A stretch of DNA of 64,000 nucleotides from Trematomus loennbergii. Its lineage: Eukaryota > Chordata > Actinopteri > Perciformes > Nototheniidae. Position numbers and translations under genes: made by a program. Within the stretch, counting starts at the first letter, position 1; every line of letters begins with the position of its first letter. The stretch is from NCBI GenBank assembly GCA_012861695.1, contig JAAOOA010000173.1, positions 241,001 through 305,000 on the forward strand, in the 5' to 3' direction. A model generated the notes under the pieces. That model made no database searches, had not been told where the DNA came from, and worked only from the letters and a program-made list of their open reading frames with translations. This document shows, in pieces, positions 1 to 12,061 of this stretch.

Positions 1-597
1 CATCCAGGTTTCTCCTCCGCTCCCCCCTCCACCATCTCCCCTCACTCCCACTCCCGCACCACGCCCCCAGAAGTCGCCACAGCCCAAAACGGCCAGTCCC
101 CGATGGCGGCACTTATCCTCGCCACGGATAACGCGGGAAACACGGGATCACCGAAAGACGGAAACCAGGTTCACTCCACCACCACAGCGGGGGCGCGGCG
201 GAACAGCGGCAGCCCCCTGTCGCCCTCCTCCGCCTCTCAGAGGAGGTTGGCACAGAGGGAGGGGTCAGTGAGCGCCGTCCCCTCCGCTCTGGACCCCATG
301 CAGAGCGCCCCAGACTCTTCTGTGCCGCCGGGCAGCGTGCCGCTCTGCTGCACTCTGTGCCACGAGCGGCTCGAGGACACTCACTTCGTCCAGTGCCCGT
401 CGATCCCCTCGCACAAGTTCTGCTTCCCGTGTTCCCGGGAGAGCATCAAGCAGCAGGGCGCCACCGGGGAGGTGTACTGTCCGAGCGGAGAGAGGTGCCC
501 GCTGGTCGGCTCCAACGTGCCCTGGGCCTTCATGCAGGGGGAAATAGCCACCATCTTGGCCGGGGACATAAAAGTAAAAAAGGAGCGGGACCCTTGA
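1..597 (+). CDS. irf2bpl: IRF2BP-family transcriptional regulator (IRF2BPL-like), C-terminal part, 5' end outside window
   Basis: The frame is open from base 1 and stops at a TGA (595-597), giving 198 residues with no intron. The C-terminal RING (about residues 116-168) shows the C-x2-C ... C-x5-H-x2-C-x2-C ... C-x5-C pattern inside [18 protein letters not shown] and YCPSGERC, followed by the family signature [16 protein letters not shown]. The tail KVKKERDP contains VKKE, which fits a SUMO-acceptor consensus (inference). The linker is Ser/Pro-rich ([13 protein letters not shown]). Known for the family: nuclear corepressors or ubiquitin ligases with an N-terminal zinc finger that binds IRF2 and a C-terminal RING; the N-terminal finger would lie upstream of this window. 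Choice of paralog rests on remembered features: NQVHSTT, PDSS before the RING, CCTLC rather than CCTIC, and IKQQG resemble IRF2BPL, while SRESIK and the RDP ending are closer to IRF2BP2. Family is near certain, paralog moderate. The first ATG in this stretch (103) is internal, not the start. Confidence 0.93.
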   Translation, partial: HPGFSSAPPSTISPHSHSRTTPPEVATAQNGQSPMAALILATDNAGNTGSPKDGNQVHSTTTAGARRNSGSPLSPSSASQRRLAQREGSVSAVPSALDPMQSAPDSSVPPGSVPLCCTLCHERLEDTHFVQCPSIPSHKFCFPCSRESIKQQGATGEVYCPSGERCPLVGSNVPWAFMQGEIATILAGDIKVKKERDP

Positions 598-1060
598 AAT
601 TGTTCACCAGTTGTTTTTCTGGATTTCTTTTTTCCCCTTTTGTAATCCGACTGCAGGACATACAGTAACACACACACGCCCCGATAATATAAATCATCCA
701 GCAGGCCCCAGAGAGACGGACATGTACATATTGGACACAAGGGAAGTGTTATACTTCGTTAACATGGCTGTATAATTTTTTTTTTTTCTTTTTCAATACA
801 TTGTGTTTCTATATTTTTGAAGATGAAAAGGTATGTACTCTTCATAACAGGCTCTTCCCCGCCCCATCACACTTGTTTCTTTTCAGTCGTTGGTGTACTT
901 TAAGTCTGGAGACAGTCCTGTCCAACATAGAATGTGACTAATCTGAGCACTTGGCAAAAAATAATAAAAAAAAAACAAAGAAAAAATGCTTCTAGCTGTA
1001 CATGTATGCACTTGTTTAAGAAAAGAACTTGCCAAATACAGTTTCAGACCTTGTAATAAT
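598..1060 (+). other. 3' UTR of the IRF2BP-family gene
   Basis: AT-rich sequence directly after the stop codon, with T-runs and several TGTA-containing stretches (TGTACATA near 722, TGTACATGTATG near 998) of the type bound by Pumilio-like proteins. A canonical AATAAA lies at 963-968 inside an A-rich stretch and is the best polyadenylation signal candidate; the exact cleavage site and the end at about 1060 are inferred. Confidence 0.6.
963..968 (+). terminator. Candidate polyadenylation signal AATAAA
   Basis: First canonical AATAAA downstream of the stop codon, about 365 bases into the 3' UTR. It lies in an A-rich stretch (961-986), so it could also be fortuitous; a longer UTR using a later site is possible. 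Confidence 0.45.
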
Positions 1061-1756
1061 ACCTCTAGTGTCTCTGTGGTTTTGCTTATTTTCCATAATC
1101 AGTGAGCCAGGAGTTGGTTGGAGAGTCATGGTTGTGATTCAGCCATGATGCAATACCTTCCAACAGGAACAAACCGGCTTCCAGGGAAGAGTGGGTGGAA
1201 GAAAAGTCAAGGAGATAGAGGGAGGAGGAGGGGGTGAAGGCCGGAGTAGAAGTGTGTTGCATAAACGTTTCGTACAGTAAATCACACGTAGGCGGGCCGA
1301 GGTCGCTCGTTGCTTCGTGTCCTGCAAGAGCTGCGAGATAACAAGCGGCTAAAAATAGTCTGCCGTGGAAATACTCAGGCGTTTGTTGATGCGTCAAAAC
1401 GCTTCTGACAATATGTTGCTTCTGGATTGTCTCCTCACGTTGCTGACTAACAATCCCTCTTGGCACAGAATCAACCTGACAGCTCATCAGGCCTGTTTCC
1501 ATTTTTTTTTAAGAACAAATCTTGGCAGCATCTGTGTTGTTGACGGATCCCACGCCCTGCTTCCAGTGAAAGCATACAGGAGATGTGAGGTCATGAGTGG
1601 CGGTCCGCTGGGACAGTAACGATGGGTTCTTCACTGCTTTTTCCACTTAACTCGCTCTGTCACACTGTCTGGATGACGGAGGCGCCTCTGGGCTCTGTGT
1701 TGGGCCCCCAGGGGCTCCAGCATCACAACAAAGCTGCTTCATCTGACCAAATAGCT
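1061..1756. other. No recognisable feature
   Basis: Unique-looking non-coding sequence. Short open frames on both strands here show no family signature. It could be distal 3' UTR or intergenic DNA. Confidence 0.5.
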
Positions 1757-2357
1757 CCTGTCAGAGAGGATTTAGCTTAAATGTTGTTTTTTTGTCTTTC
1801 TTCTTATCCAAATGGCACATATTTGGCTTATTTTAGCCAAAGTACTCTACATATTGTGGTTCTTTCACTTGTGGACATTCTCTCTCCGTCACATTCGGCT
1901 GGTTTTGACAAAATGGCTTCGTCAGAGGATTTAGCTACGTTTATTTGATCCAAACGGTGCATATTTGTCTTATTTTTTTATTCTACATAGTGTGGTTCTT
2001 TCACTTGTGGATATTCTCCATCCTTCACATTCGGCTGGTTTTGACAAAATGGCTTCTGTCAGAGAGGATTTGGCTAGTTTATTTTGTCTTATTTTATCCA
2101 AACGGTGCATATTGGCTTATTTTTGAGCTATTTTTAAGTCAATATTCCTCATAGTGTGATTCTTTCACTTGTGGATATTCTCTCTACGTCACATACGTCT
2201 GGTTTTGTCAAAATGGCTTCTGTCAGAGGATTTAGCTAAGTTTATTTAGTCTTTCTTTTATCCAAATGTTGCTTATTTCTGAGCTATTTTTAAGTGAATA
2301 TCCTACATAGTGTGATTCTTCACTTGTGGATATTCACTCTGCGTCACATTCGTCTGG
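1757..2357. repeat. Tandem array of four diverged units of about 135-165 bp
   Basis: The start motif TGTCAGAGAGGATTTAGCT recurs at about 1757, 1920, 2055 and 2219. Each unit then carries a Phe-codon-like T-rich stretch, TTCTTTCACTTGTGGA and GTCACATTCG(G/T)CTGG. Units 1 and 3 are about 163 bp and units 2 and 4 about 135-140 bp, because of internal deletions. The alternating lengths suggest that a two-unit block was duplicated after one unit had already shortened. Confidence 0.85.
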
Positions 2358-2713
2358 TTTAGACTTTAAAAATAACTTGAAGGGAGAAGCAGTACAGAGG
2401 GGCCCCTGCCTCAAAGTAGAGGGAGGATATAAATGCCTTGCTCAGGGGTCACGTGATCCTCGGTGGAATTCCTGAGTCACCGTCTAACCCCCCTCCCTCC
2501 CTTCTTCCTCTCTCTTTCTGTCTCCTCCCCCTCTCTGCTGCAATAACACGCCTTCCACTGTTCAAGGTTGATCACACAGAGCGGATGAATGGGGGTCTGT
2601 GTGTGTTTTTGCCGGGGCCCCCGCCGCTTTCAGAAACCATTCAGAGCTGCAGCCAGGAGAAAACGTTAACCCTTTCCTGGCTCTCTGGCTGCTTTCCTGC
2701 AAACTCTATCTGA

Positions 2714-3545
2714 GCACTGGCAGATTCAGGTTTCAGACCTGACGCATCTCATGGTGCATTTAAAGCTGAAAAACTAACTTTTTAATCATTTTTGAAAACT
2801 TTAAAGTTGCACAAAGTTAGCTGGAGTAAACTTTTAGTTTAGTTTATTTGTTTAGTTGTCAAGGACCATGTACAAAAAGAATATCAATCTCAGAGACAAG
2901 ATTCTTTGCACCAGACGCCAACAGTTTTACACTTTTAACACTTGTCCGATTTCAGGCTAAAATGTCAAATATAGTTTGATTCCAGCCTCTGACTTATGAG
3001 GATTTACCAATTGTTTCATATTATTATCAACTCAATATCCTTTAGGTTTTGGTTGGTAGAAAGAAAACAAGCACTTTATAAGAAGACACATTGGCATTTT
3101 CCACCTTAATCTGACGCTTTAGTTGATGACGCAATGGCTTAACAACTAACACAAACTCAAATGTTCACTGGCAGATTCAGGTTTCAAATATCCAGCTAAC
3201 TATTTCTTGATGCATTTCAAAACAAACTTTTCAATATTTTTGACTGTTTTAGTGACTCATTAGAGACAGTAACAGTTTTTGCAACACAAATATGTTCTCC
3301 ATATCTTTTTAGCTTTTTAATATGAACACATCCTAACAATTTTGGCAGATTTCAAGCAAAAACTTTAAATATTGATTGGTTCCAGCTTCTGATTTATGAT
3401 TATTTTACCTTTTTTCTCTGTTTGATGTAGTTATTAACTCATTACCTTTGGGTTTTATACTGTAGTAAAAAGAAAACAAGCACTTTATGAGAGGACACAA
3501 CACGCTGGCTTTTCCCACCATAACATGGACACTTTTTCACCTAAC
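2714..3545. repeat. Diverged direct duplication, copies about 2714-3160 and 3167-3545
   Basis: Both copies start with CACTGGCAGATTCAGGTTTC and share, in the same order, a TTTTAATCATTTTTGA-like stretch, GATT(G/C)CAGC(C/T)TCTGA and AAAGAAAACAAGCACTTTAT, then a TTTTCCACC-like end. Divergence is high, so this is an old tandem duplication. No coding potential is seen. Confidence 0.7.
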
Positions 3546-5394
3546 AACAAAAACATACTTGAAAATAACCTTTAATTTTAGACTTTAAGAAAATATGTCA
3601 AACTGCTCAATAAATAAAATGGTAAAAACAGCCTTTAAACATCCAAAACATACTTTTTTTAGGGCTTTTACGAGTTTGGTCTCTTGCTGAGCCAGTGAGA
3701 TTAAATCAGTCTAGGTCAACAGACTATGAGCTCAGCATGCTTTTCATTATGTAACGTGTTTATTTGAAATGGATGAAATTCCTCTTTACTCTCCGTTGTA
3801 ACTGACTCTCTCTAAATCCAACATAAACTCTCAGGCATCCTGTTCAACACCACATAATCTCCTCCGTTAATGCCTAGGTTTTTTAATAGCAGTAAAACAT
3901 GTACTCCTTCAGTAAAAGACAAACTAACTGATAAGGAATGGTAGATCCTGCCAAAGTGAAGAATTACATTTCTCCAAACTTTAAAAACTTTTCAAATACT
4001 TTTATAGCTTTCACTATGTCTGACTTTAGCTGTTTTATTTGTAACAGGTGGGCAAACCTTAAATGTAAAACAGGTTTCTACAGTCACAAAACTACAGCTG
4101 TGAGATAAAGTACAAACCGTCCAACAGTAGAACACAATAATGTATGAATGGGGGAGTAGAAATCTCTGAATTTTGAGAATAAGGTTGTTTAATCAACCTT
4201 GTAGCTTGAGGTGAACTTACATGTTTTTTTAACTCAGTTTGTGAATCACCAGGGGCCCTTAAAGGGGTCTGAGAGCTCCCACTACAAAGCTCAACATGCC
4301 TTAATTTGAGTATTATTATTCTTTATTGAAAAGGAATGAAGACTCCCCCGACATTTTTCACTTTCACATTCCTTTACACAAACAACAAAAACTCCCAGAT
4401 GGGTTTAAAGCGCTGGTCGGTCGGCTGCTCCGTTTGAAGTCTGCCAGCCAATCAGACGGCCAATCTAAACCAGATCCAGACCTCCGCCCCCTCTCTCTCT
4501 CTCCCTTTGGCCGGTTCATCTTTGGCGTGAGGTCGTCCTCAGATTCCAGCCGAGCCAGCTCATTTCTTTTCATCTGTCAATGAAACTCAACACCCAGAAG
4601 GCCCGAAGAGCCAGTGGCCCGAGATTAATGGGTTTGTTCAAATTACGTGGCACAATCGGAGAGAAAAACTCTGGGTTTCTCCCCCCTTCCTGTTCCCCGT
4701 TCTCTCTCTCTGTTTGTTCAGCTGTCACTTGCCCAAAGCTCACCTCCTCCTCCTCCTCTTCCCTGACTCTGAAGTGCAGGATGGGGCTGGAGGAAACACG
4801 TCTTGAACAGCAAACACACAGCAAGCAGGAACATCAAACCTCAGCTGTTCTCACCTCAGTGAACACTGCCAACAACAACATGAGGAAAACACTGAAAATA
4901 CCCGCGATTTCATCACAACCGGCTGCAGACTCATACTGATATTTAACAAGGAATTACTCATTTTGAATTTCCCCTGATTGACCCCACTCCCATGGTGGTC
5001 GTGTTCGATTTGTTGCACACTTAATAAGGTGGGAAACTCGACCTGGAGGGCTTGTCTTGTTTAGAAAAGTGGAGTTAAACCATTTCACTAGAGGAAACAT
5101 TTTCTCATTTATGTCATCCTGTCCAAAGAATATACAAACACAAGTAATACACTGGTGTTGTGTTGCTGTTGCTATATCCTCTTGTACGGCCATGTTGGGG
5201 AAAATTAACTAAAGTTGCACTCAGAATGAATAGTGAGCAAAAAAGGTGGCACTTTCACTTTGGTTTAAATGTTTAAATGAATCTTAATTTGGACAAGAAG
5301 TGGAGGCCGTGCATACACAACAGCGAAATGGAGGAAAATATGAAACAACCAGTGCTCATGGTAAGTTGTACAATACATATACATTTGAAACGCT
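3546..5394. other. Non-coding interval, one G+C-richer segment at about 4330-4760
   Basis: No gene or repeat family is recognised. The segment near 4330-4760 is less AT-rich, complex in sequence and free of obvious repeat, and includes GAGATTAATGGGTTTGTTCA; it is discussed as a candidate conserved non-coding element. Open frames here lack any domain. Confidence 0.4.
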
Positions 5395-5575
5395 CTCCAT
5401 TGGACTCCTTAGTTTACTTCCCTAACATACATCATTATGGAACACTCACGCTTCTATTGGCTGGCGCTCCAACACATGATAGGCTGAGGGGCGGGACATC
5501 TCTAAGCGGTTGACCAATCACAACAGAGCCGGCCAGCTAACCAATCAGAGCAGACTGGGCTCTGGTTTTTATTAT
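5395..5575 (+). repeat. Dispersed repeat D, 5' part
   Basis: Shares CATTGGACTCCTT, GCTCCAACACAT, ACATCTCTAAGCGGTTGACC and CCAATCAGAGCAGACTGG with the copies at 47386-47830 and 60465-60640. The downstream part seen in those copies (the GGGTGAAAAGAGGTGCT stretch) is missing here. The family probably belongs to a MITE or SINE whose far end reads CATAATATGTCCTCTTTAA; class is not certain. Confidence 0.75.
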
Positions 5576-5658
5576 ATTCTTGAAGATACATGTATCTATT
5601 AGCTATTGTTCCAGTCAAATGTCTTTGTTTTGAGCCTTGTATAGAGTCCATTCAATAG

Positions 5659-6189
5659 AATACTTTTGACTTTATTTGTGCCTGTAATACTTATATACTT
5701 TTACTTGAACTTAAGTAAGGTTTGAAATATAGGACATTTGCTTTTAGGGTAGTATTTTAACATCGTGTTGAGGTCCTCAACCTGCCAGCTTGACATTTCT
5801 CTGCCGTCACGTGGCCGACCATGCTGCTAGACATTAGCAACAAGTGCTCCCCCCCAATAAAGAGCTTTTTGAACATTAAAGCATGGAGACATGTCAACCT
5901 GGAAATGAACATAATATGTCCTCTTTAATGCTGCAGTAATATTAACCCAGAAACATCACAATAGTAAAACACAGAGGCAACATTTAACTGCACATACTTT
6001 TAACTTTATTTGTGCCTATAATACTTACATACTTTTACTTTAACTATAGTAAGGTTTGAAATGCAGGATTTTTACTTTTAGTGAAGTATTTTAACATCAA
6101 GTTAATGTCCTCAACTGCCAGCTTTACATTTCTGTGCCGTCACGTGGCCGACCATGCTGCTAGACATTAGCAACAAGTGCTCCCCCCCC
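5659..6189. repeat. Direct duplication, copies 5659-5857 and 5994-6189
   Basis: Two copies of about 195-200 bp, each running from a TTTGACTTTATTTGTGCCT-like start through AGTAAGGTTTGAAAT to GCCGTCACGTGGCCGACCAT and ending in a C run after CAACAAGTGCT. The spacer (5858-5993) starts with a fragment of repeat D, AAAGAGCTTTTTGAACATTA to CATAATATGTCCTCTTTAA. The last 70 bases of the copies are almost identical, the middle less so. Confidence 0.85.
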
Positions 6190-6462
6190 ACAACATGCTG
6201 CTCTCCAATGCTGCGCTTCAGGGTTTAGGGTGGGGTGTTTACCCTGTGCCCCCGGGTCATTGTGTCCAAACGAGCGGCTCACACACACCCCGAGCCTCTC
6301 TTCATCTGGAGTGTGTCCAAATCCAAACGCTGTTCAAAAGGTCAGCCCGCCCCCGCATGAAAAACGACCCCAGCTCAGGAACATGCTGCAGTTTCACAAT
6401 GATCGGCCCCCGCCACGTCAGCACTTTCCCAAATCTGCCCCGGGGCTTTAAAGACCCCACAC

Positions 6463-6650
<188 letters not shown>

Positions 6651-8117
6651 CAGACCCAGTGTGTGCAGTGTCAATACAGATGACTGTACTGATAGATTTG
6701 TCCTTCTGCTCGGATTGTAAATACTTTCAAATACCAACATTTCCCTTAAACATACAGTAGGTTTATTAGACCAAGAAACAGTGGTGGAATAAGTACATAA
6801 GATATTTTATATTAAGTGAAATTAGTAATACCAAATACAGAAACACTGTTACAAGACAAAGTAATGCATTAACAATATGACTTCAGTCAAAATACAAACA
6901 TATTGGCATTTCAAAATAATATTTCTTATAGTAAAGGACAATATTTATTATTAGAATAATGTATATATCCCTTTAATGTTGCAGCTGGTGAAGGTGGGTT
7001 ACTTGTATTTACCTTTTATTCTGCTGGGAGACTTAACCTTTAACAATAGGCTACTGTATATCATTTTTTATTTATTGAAAATATTTTGAATTAATAATAC
7101 AAATCTGATAATAGCTGAGTAAATAGGACACTATCCCTCTCTAAATGGTAGTAAAGTTAAAGTATAAAATAACATAACAAGTGAAAATACCTTAAAAAAG
7201 TACTTAATACATAGAAACATGTACAAATTGAATAGATAAGAGATCAATGACAGCAAAGACATCCTGATACAATCGATAACAGCTTTAGATAAGTGAACAT
7301 ATTTATTAGGAGAGTTAAGGCACAGAAGAAAGGAGGAAATGAGACTCATACACCATAAAGTCTTTATAGAGTGAAGGTCAACGGATGTAGGAGTTTGGTT
7401 GCTAAACTCTGAATGATTGATTGAGATAAGATGTGTCATAAAACATCAATCCTTTCATAAAGTGTGCAGGACGGCAACTCCTTTGAAACGTTATGACTTA
7501 TATCCTTTGTTTATAGTTCATTTAGTTGAAGTAGTCTAACTTATTCTGCGTATTTGTATATTGTGCACTCTATATATAAATATATATTGTTCTATCTTTC
7601 AATTGTTAATATGTATACACAACCTTCAATTCCTGTGCAATGTCTTTTACATGCTGCTGAAACAAAAAAAGGTACATCCAATCTAATCTTGTCTAGAACA
7701 GTGTCCATATATTAACAGATGAACCCTCCTAAATCAGTCTGACAGGCGGTCCTGCTCTGACTGAAGCAGAAAAAAGGAAGGAGATGAAGGAGGAGGAGGA
7801 GGAGGGGAACATGTGAAAGGTGTGTTTGAGGTGTCGGTGTGTGGGGTTTTGGAGGGACGACGGAGGGTCAAAGCCAGCAGCTGCACTCTCTATAATTAGC
7901 CGTTGAGGCGAGCAGAGGCTCCTGGGCCATTAATCAAAGAAGTCCCAGCAGAGAGCACCAAGAAAGGAACGCCGTGCTGTGTTGACTCTTTATCTGGAAA
8001 AGAGGTTTACGGAGCGCATGCCCAAATATAGCTGCCAAGGGCCTGTTGCCTGGATATCCCTGCTGGAAGGTAAACAGAAGAGGGGGACGCTGGATCTGCC
8101 ACGTCAATGAGCTGGCA
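6651..8117. other. Non-coding interval
   Basis: AT-rich, no family recognised up to about 7740. From 7860 to 8110 the sequence is more G+C-rich and complex (CTATAATTAGCCGTTGAGG, CATTAATCAAAGAAG) and is noted as a candidate regulatory element. Confidence 0.4.
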
Positions 8118-8127
8118 GGAAGTAAAG

Positions 8128-8177
8128 GCCAGAGAGAGAGAGAGAGAGGGAGAGAGAGAGAGGGAGAGAGAGAGAGG
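8128..8177. repeat. (GA)n microsatellite
   Basis: AGAGAG repeats broken by GGG at two places. Confidence 0.95.
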
Positions 8178-8642
8178 CTGATAACCTGAGAGCAGCAGAC
8201 TGGATGTTAGCCGGCTGGAGAGTTAGCTTTACAGGAGAGCTGAGGCAGAATCAGAAACAGGTTTATTACCAGGTTGACACGTACGAGGAATTTGACTTGA
8301 TGTCATGGTGCATACATCAAAGTAAAACATAATTTTTAACTAGCACCTGTTTCGGATTTGTAAGCATACCTGTCTGTCCCGACTACCCAGGGAAAGGTCA
8401 GAGAATTTAAATGAATGTCTGTATGTATGTATACTTTGCCAAGACTTGGAAGGAAAGGGGTAATGTATGTGTGTGTATGTGAGCAATAACATGTAGATTT
8501 GAGTGGACTGAGGTGGGTGTGATTTATATGTATGTTATATATTTGTGGAATTTCACAAAAGAAAAGTACAAACATTTTTTAAAACACAGATAGAGAACTA
8601 TTCGAAGAAACTATAATAACATTTAAAAATAATACAAATTAA

Positions 8643-8939
8643 AGGTAGGGTAGGTAAGAATGGAGAAACCGGCTCGAGATCGCTAGAATTTGAAAATACA
8701 CAACCGGAGAAAATCTGCCCCTTCCTTCAGACTTCCTTACAGAGCCCCTCCTCCAACACACACGAACGCGCACATGACCAATGAGGGCACGAGATAAGTT
8801 TGTGCACAGATGGAAGGCTGACAGGCAGGTAGGCCATCCAGTTATTTTAGCCGGGCCGGCTTTTACAGTACCACGGCTTCCACAGATGACATTTTTTTAT
8901 GGATTTTTTGCTGGTTTCTCAAACTTGCATACCCTACCT
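8643..8939. mobile_element. TTAA-flanked MITE, family A, copy 1 (297 bp, internally deleted)
   Basis: Flanked by TTAA at 8639-8642 and 8940-8943. The left end AGGTAGGGTAGGTAA is mirrored at the right end, and the inverted repeat continues through GAGAAACCGGCTCGAG on the left and TGGTTTCTCAAACTTG on the right. Interior shares CGAACGCGCACATGACCAAT and GGAAGGCTGACAGGCAGG with copies at 36891, 55382 and 62161. The TTAA duplication fits piggyBac or Kolobok-type transposases (known families); no transposase is encoded. Shorter than the 381-bp copy at 36891 through loss of part of the right half. Confidence 0.9.
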
Positions 8940-8943
8940 TTAA

Positions 8944-10831
8944 ACAAATACATAGTAGTATATAGCAGTATTTACATAGAAATAGAATGGAATCAAATAT
9001 GTGCAGTAATAAAAAAGAACAGATATAGTGTACATTGTGTGCATTAATGTAGGGCATAGAGTGCGCCTTATCTGTCCGACAATTTTATTACGCGGCCGAC
9101 GGAGCAGAGCAAATCTGATATTGATCGCATCAGACCTGCAGAGATAAAGCCGACAGGAAGCTCTCTGCCGCAGCATCTGTCTGAAGTTAGAGAAGCCAAC
9201 ACAAGAACCATGTTAACAAAACACCAGACATGACAAACTTGAACAAAAATGGGTAACTCCTGAACAGACATGATATGCATTGAACGCATATTTTTGTTTT
9301 ATAGCAGAAGTGAAAAGGGAAGATCTTGTGAGAAACTCTATAAATCCACCAAACATAATAATATAGTGAGACTGGCCAACAACATCTGACCCCAAGCCTT
9401 TCTTGAACAGCAAATATGAATTGTTTCCATCAAATCAGATTTAATAAGGTAGATATTTAATAGACCTACAACAGAGCCTTGAGGGCAGTCAAATCATGTG
9501 AAATAAGTGATCAGGCCCGTCTTACCAAGTAAAAAAGTTCCCCAATCAATCGACACCACCAAAGAAAGAAGATATTTTTCTATAAATAGTCAAAGTGTGT
9601 GTCTAAATGAGGCTGTGGAAGAAAATGTGGGAGTTTAACCTGCTGTTAACCTTCTGTTTTCCAATGACAGCAAACATATATGAGCTGTGGCTGTGATCGC
9701 TTCCTGTCCTTAAACAAGTAGTTAATATTCCTACCATTGCGATTGAACGTCCTTTAACCTTCACAAAGTATTTAAAACCCAGACCATCGCATTTGCCTCA
9801 CTCTAGTAGTTATATCCCTGAACCTGATCGTATTAAACCATGGTGGATAACAGATTAGAAAACGGTACAAAAATGCAAAGGTGAGTTGCAATGTTTTTGG
9901 CATTTAAAGATGAAAGAATATCGTCTTGTTGATATGTGTTGTTGTGGTGGTGAAATAAACAATATGTTGACGTTGGGAGAACTTGTTGGTAGACCATGGA
10001 CGCTGACTCACATCTAATTGAAGGCCAAAGCTCATTTTAAAGGAAGGTATTTGATGTATTCTGGCTACTACTCTGTTTGGTGTTTCCTTTACACACTTTG
10101 ATTAAAGAGCTTTTACAAAGACGAAACCTGAGTGTGTCATTCATCCGGTCTGCGTAGTTTAACTTTTTGGCAAAGGGTTTTATTCTTCCTCTTCCCTTAA
10201 GCCTCGTTGTTTCATCTGCTTCTTGGCAAACATCTCAGAGGTCTGCTCTTTCAAGAGGGGCTCCCATCCTTCCGGCTTCTCTGTTTAGCCTCAGCTTTGA
10301 GCGTTAGCTTATAAATACAGTGTGGTTTGAGCAGGGCGGGGCTCTCAGCCGCGTTGGGGGGCCCGGATCGTCTTCTTCAGATCTGCTTTGTAATTAAATA
10401 TCCCCCGCAGCAGCAGAAAGGCTTAAAGAAGGAAAGAGCTGCTTCCCTGCCAAATGCCTTCTGGTAAATGTGTAACAGCTGCTCAGCACTTTCAACCCGG
10501 ATTGCTCAATATTTGGGTTGTTTCCCAAATCAAAGCCCCACTACCTTTGAACCCTCCTCTCCCTCCTCACCCTCCTGCAGGACGCTGCTATATTTGATGT
10601 GTGTGTGCTGACGTCAGCTCGTCTAATCTTATCTTCACTTCCACGAGGGAAAGTTTGTTCACAGTGTTTTCCTGAGGCGTCTGTTACAGCACTTTACACC
10701 CTGTCTACACTTTAAACATGATACTTTAAGTGAGAATAGAATATAGATGGAAAAAACCAAGGAGAATAATTTGAAATAAAATCCTACGTTCTGCATCATT
10801 TGAAGGGAAAAAAAAGTGTAAAATCTTTGAG
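8944..10831. other. Non-coding interval
   Basis: No gene or repeat recognised. A region at about 10180-10500 is more G+C-rich and complex and could be regulatory; nothing in it identifies a function. Confidence 0.4.
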
Positions 10832-11603
10832 ACTTCAGCCATCAAGATCCACAAAATGAGTTAAAAACACTTCAAAGAAATGAAAAAGCTGGAAAACTCA
10901 GGGTACTTGACCCAGAAAAGAAACACTTGGTGAGAGTCATTGCCTTTGAGAGGCTAGACAGCAGCTTCTTGGAGCCTTGCAGCCTTTTCCATTGTCTCTT
11001 TATAAATTCCACCCTGTTATATATCAGCGGCTTGTAGCATTTGAAGCCCGAAGGGTATCCGACTCTTTCACACAGACCTGAAACTTGACAATGTCATGCC
11101 ACGCTCAGCCATTCAGGGTGACATTTATTTGACAGTTCCATCCTTCGAAGTCAAAGTTGGAACGACCGTGCAATCTTGTGCGTACAGAGCTCCAGAAGTT
11201 ACCTCGGACCTCCCCACATCTCAAGCAATCACCATGTGAGGAATGGGATGTGTCATGGCAGAACTGTATTTTGGTACCAACTTCTTCCCTGGAAACCCAA
11301 CATACCACATCATGAGAGCTGTTTGCCATCTGCTTGGTGAAGAAGACCACCTGCTTATGGTTGGGAAGAATATTTGCAAGTATTTCTCCAGGGAGCAGGG
11401 CTCAAACAGTCCAGGATGGAGACTAAAGACATCAATAGGATACAAAAAGACAACCGGTTTTTGACACTGTTGGAAATGTGGATGAAGCAGTAAAGTGTGA
11501 CACAGTTGACAATGTTGAGTATAAGGACAAGATGCATGTATACGACTCCTAAAACGGTTGCTCGATCTGGATGCTGAGTCGTTCTTCCTACATTACAGAT
11601 CAA
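10832..11603 (+). pseudogene. HIPK-like protein kinase pseudogene
   Basis: Fragments of one kinase domain appear in order over about 770 bp in shifting frames: AIKIHKM with the ATP-site lysine (10838-10858), VLDPEKKHLVR (10903-10935), AFERLDSSFLE, LYKFHPVIYQRLVAFEA, the catalytic loop HTDLKLDNVM (11069-11098), YRAPEV (11183-11200), MGCVMAELYFG (from 11243), then LLKRLLDLDAE (11546-11578). The order and wording match homeodomain-interacting protein kinases, closest to the expanded HIPK-like genes of fish. It is dead: a TGA at 11237-11239 replaces the expected Trp after the APE region, another stop follows the first segment, several frameshifts are needed, and the DFG motif is lost (D-S-S at best, after a frameshift). 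No intron is visible across the domain, so it is either a processed copy or a decayed intron-poor paralog. Glycine loop and non-kinase parts are missing. Confidence 0.85.
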
Positions 11604-11962
11604 CCTGAGTCAAATCTAGATTATAATTGATTTTATAATTGGGATCATATTCGGTGTTTGACTCATGAATCTTAAAATATTTTCAGTTAAAGATCTGTCC
11701 GCGTGTTTGTGTTGGATTTTGCTGCCTTAAGAAATGTCTCCTGTATCGACAGTCAAGCTCACACACTTTTGGCAATGTACACTTTTTAACATTTTAAATT
11801 GTATAAAAGAGGTGGTTTCCTTGTACCATGGCACGTGTTATTCTCTTGTCCCTGCAGCTTGTTTTCAGTGACTGTATCCTCTGTGAAATAAACACAATTC
11901 TTATCTTGGAACTCCTACAACTGCCATGTGGCAATATCTGCCTACTGAGAATTGAGTGTTTA

Positions 11963-11967
<5 letters not shown>

Positions 11968-12059
<92 letters not shown>
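11968..12059. repeat. (GT)n microsatellite
   Basis: About 46 GT units with one TATG interruption near 12028. Confidence 0.97.
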
Positions 12060-12061
<2 letters not shown>

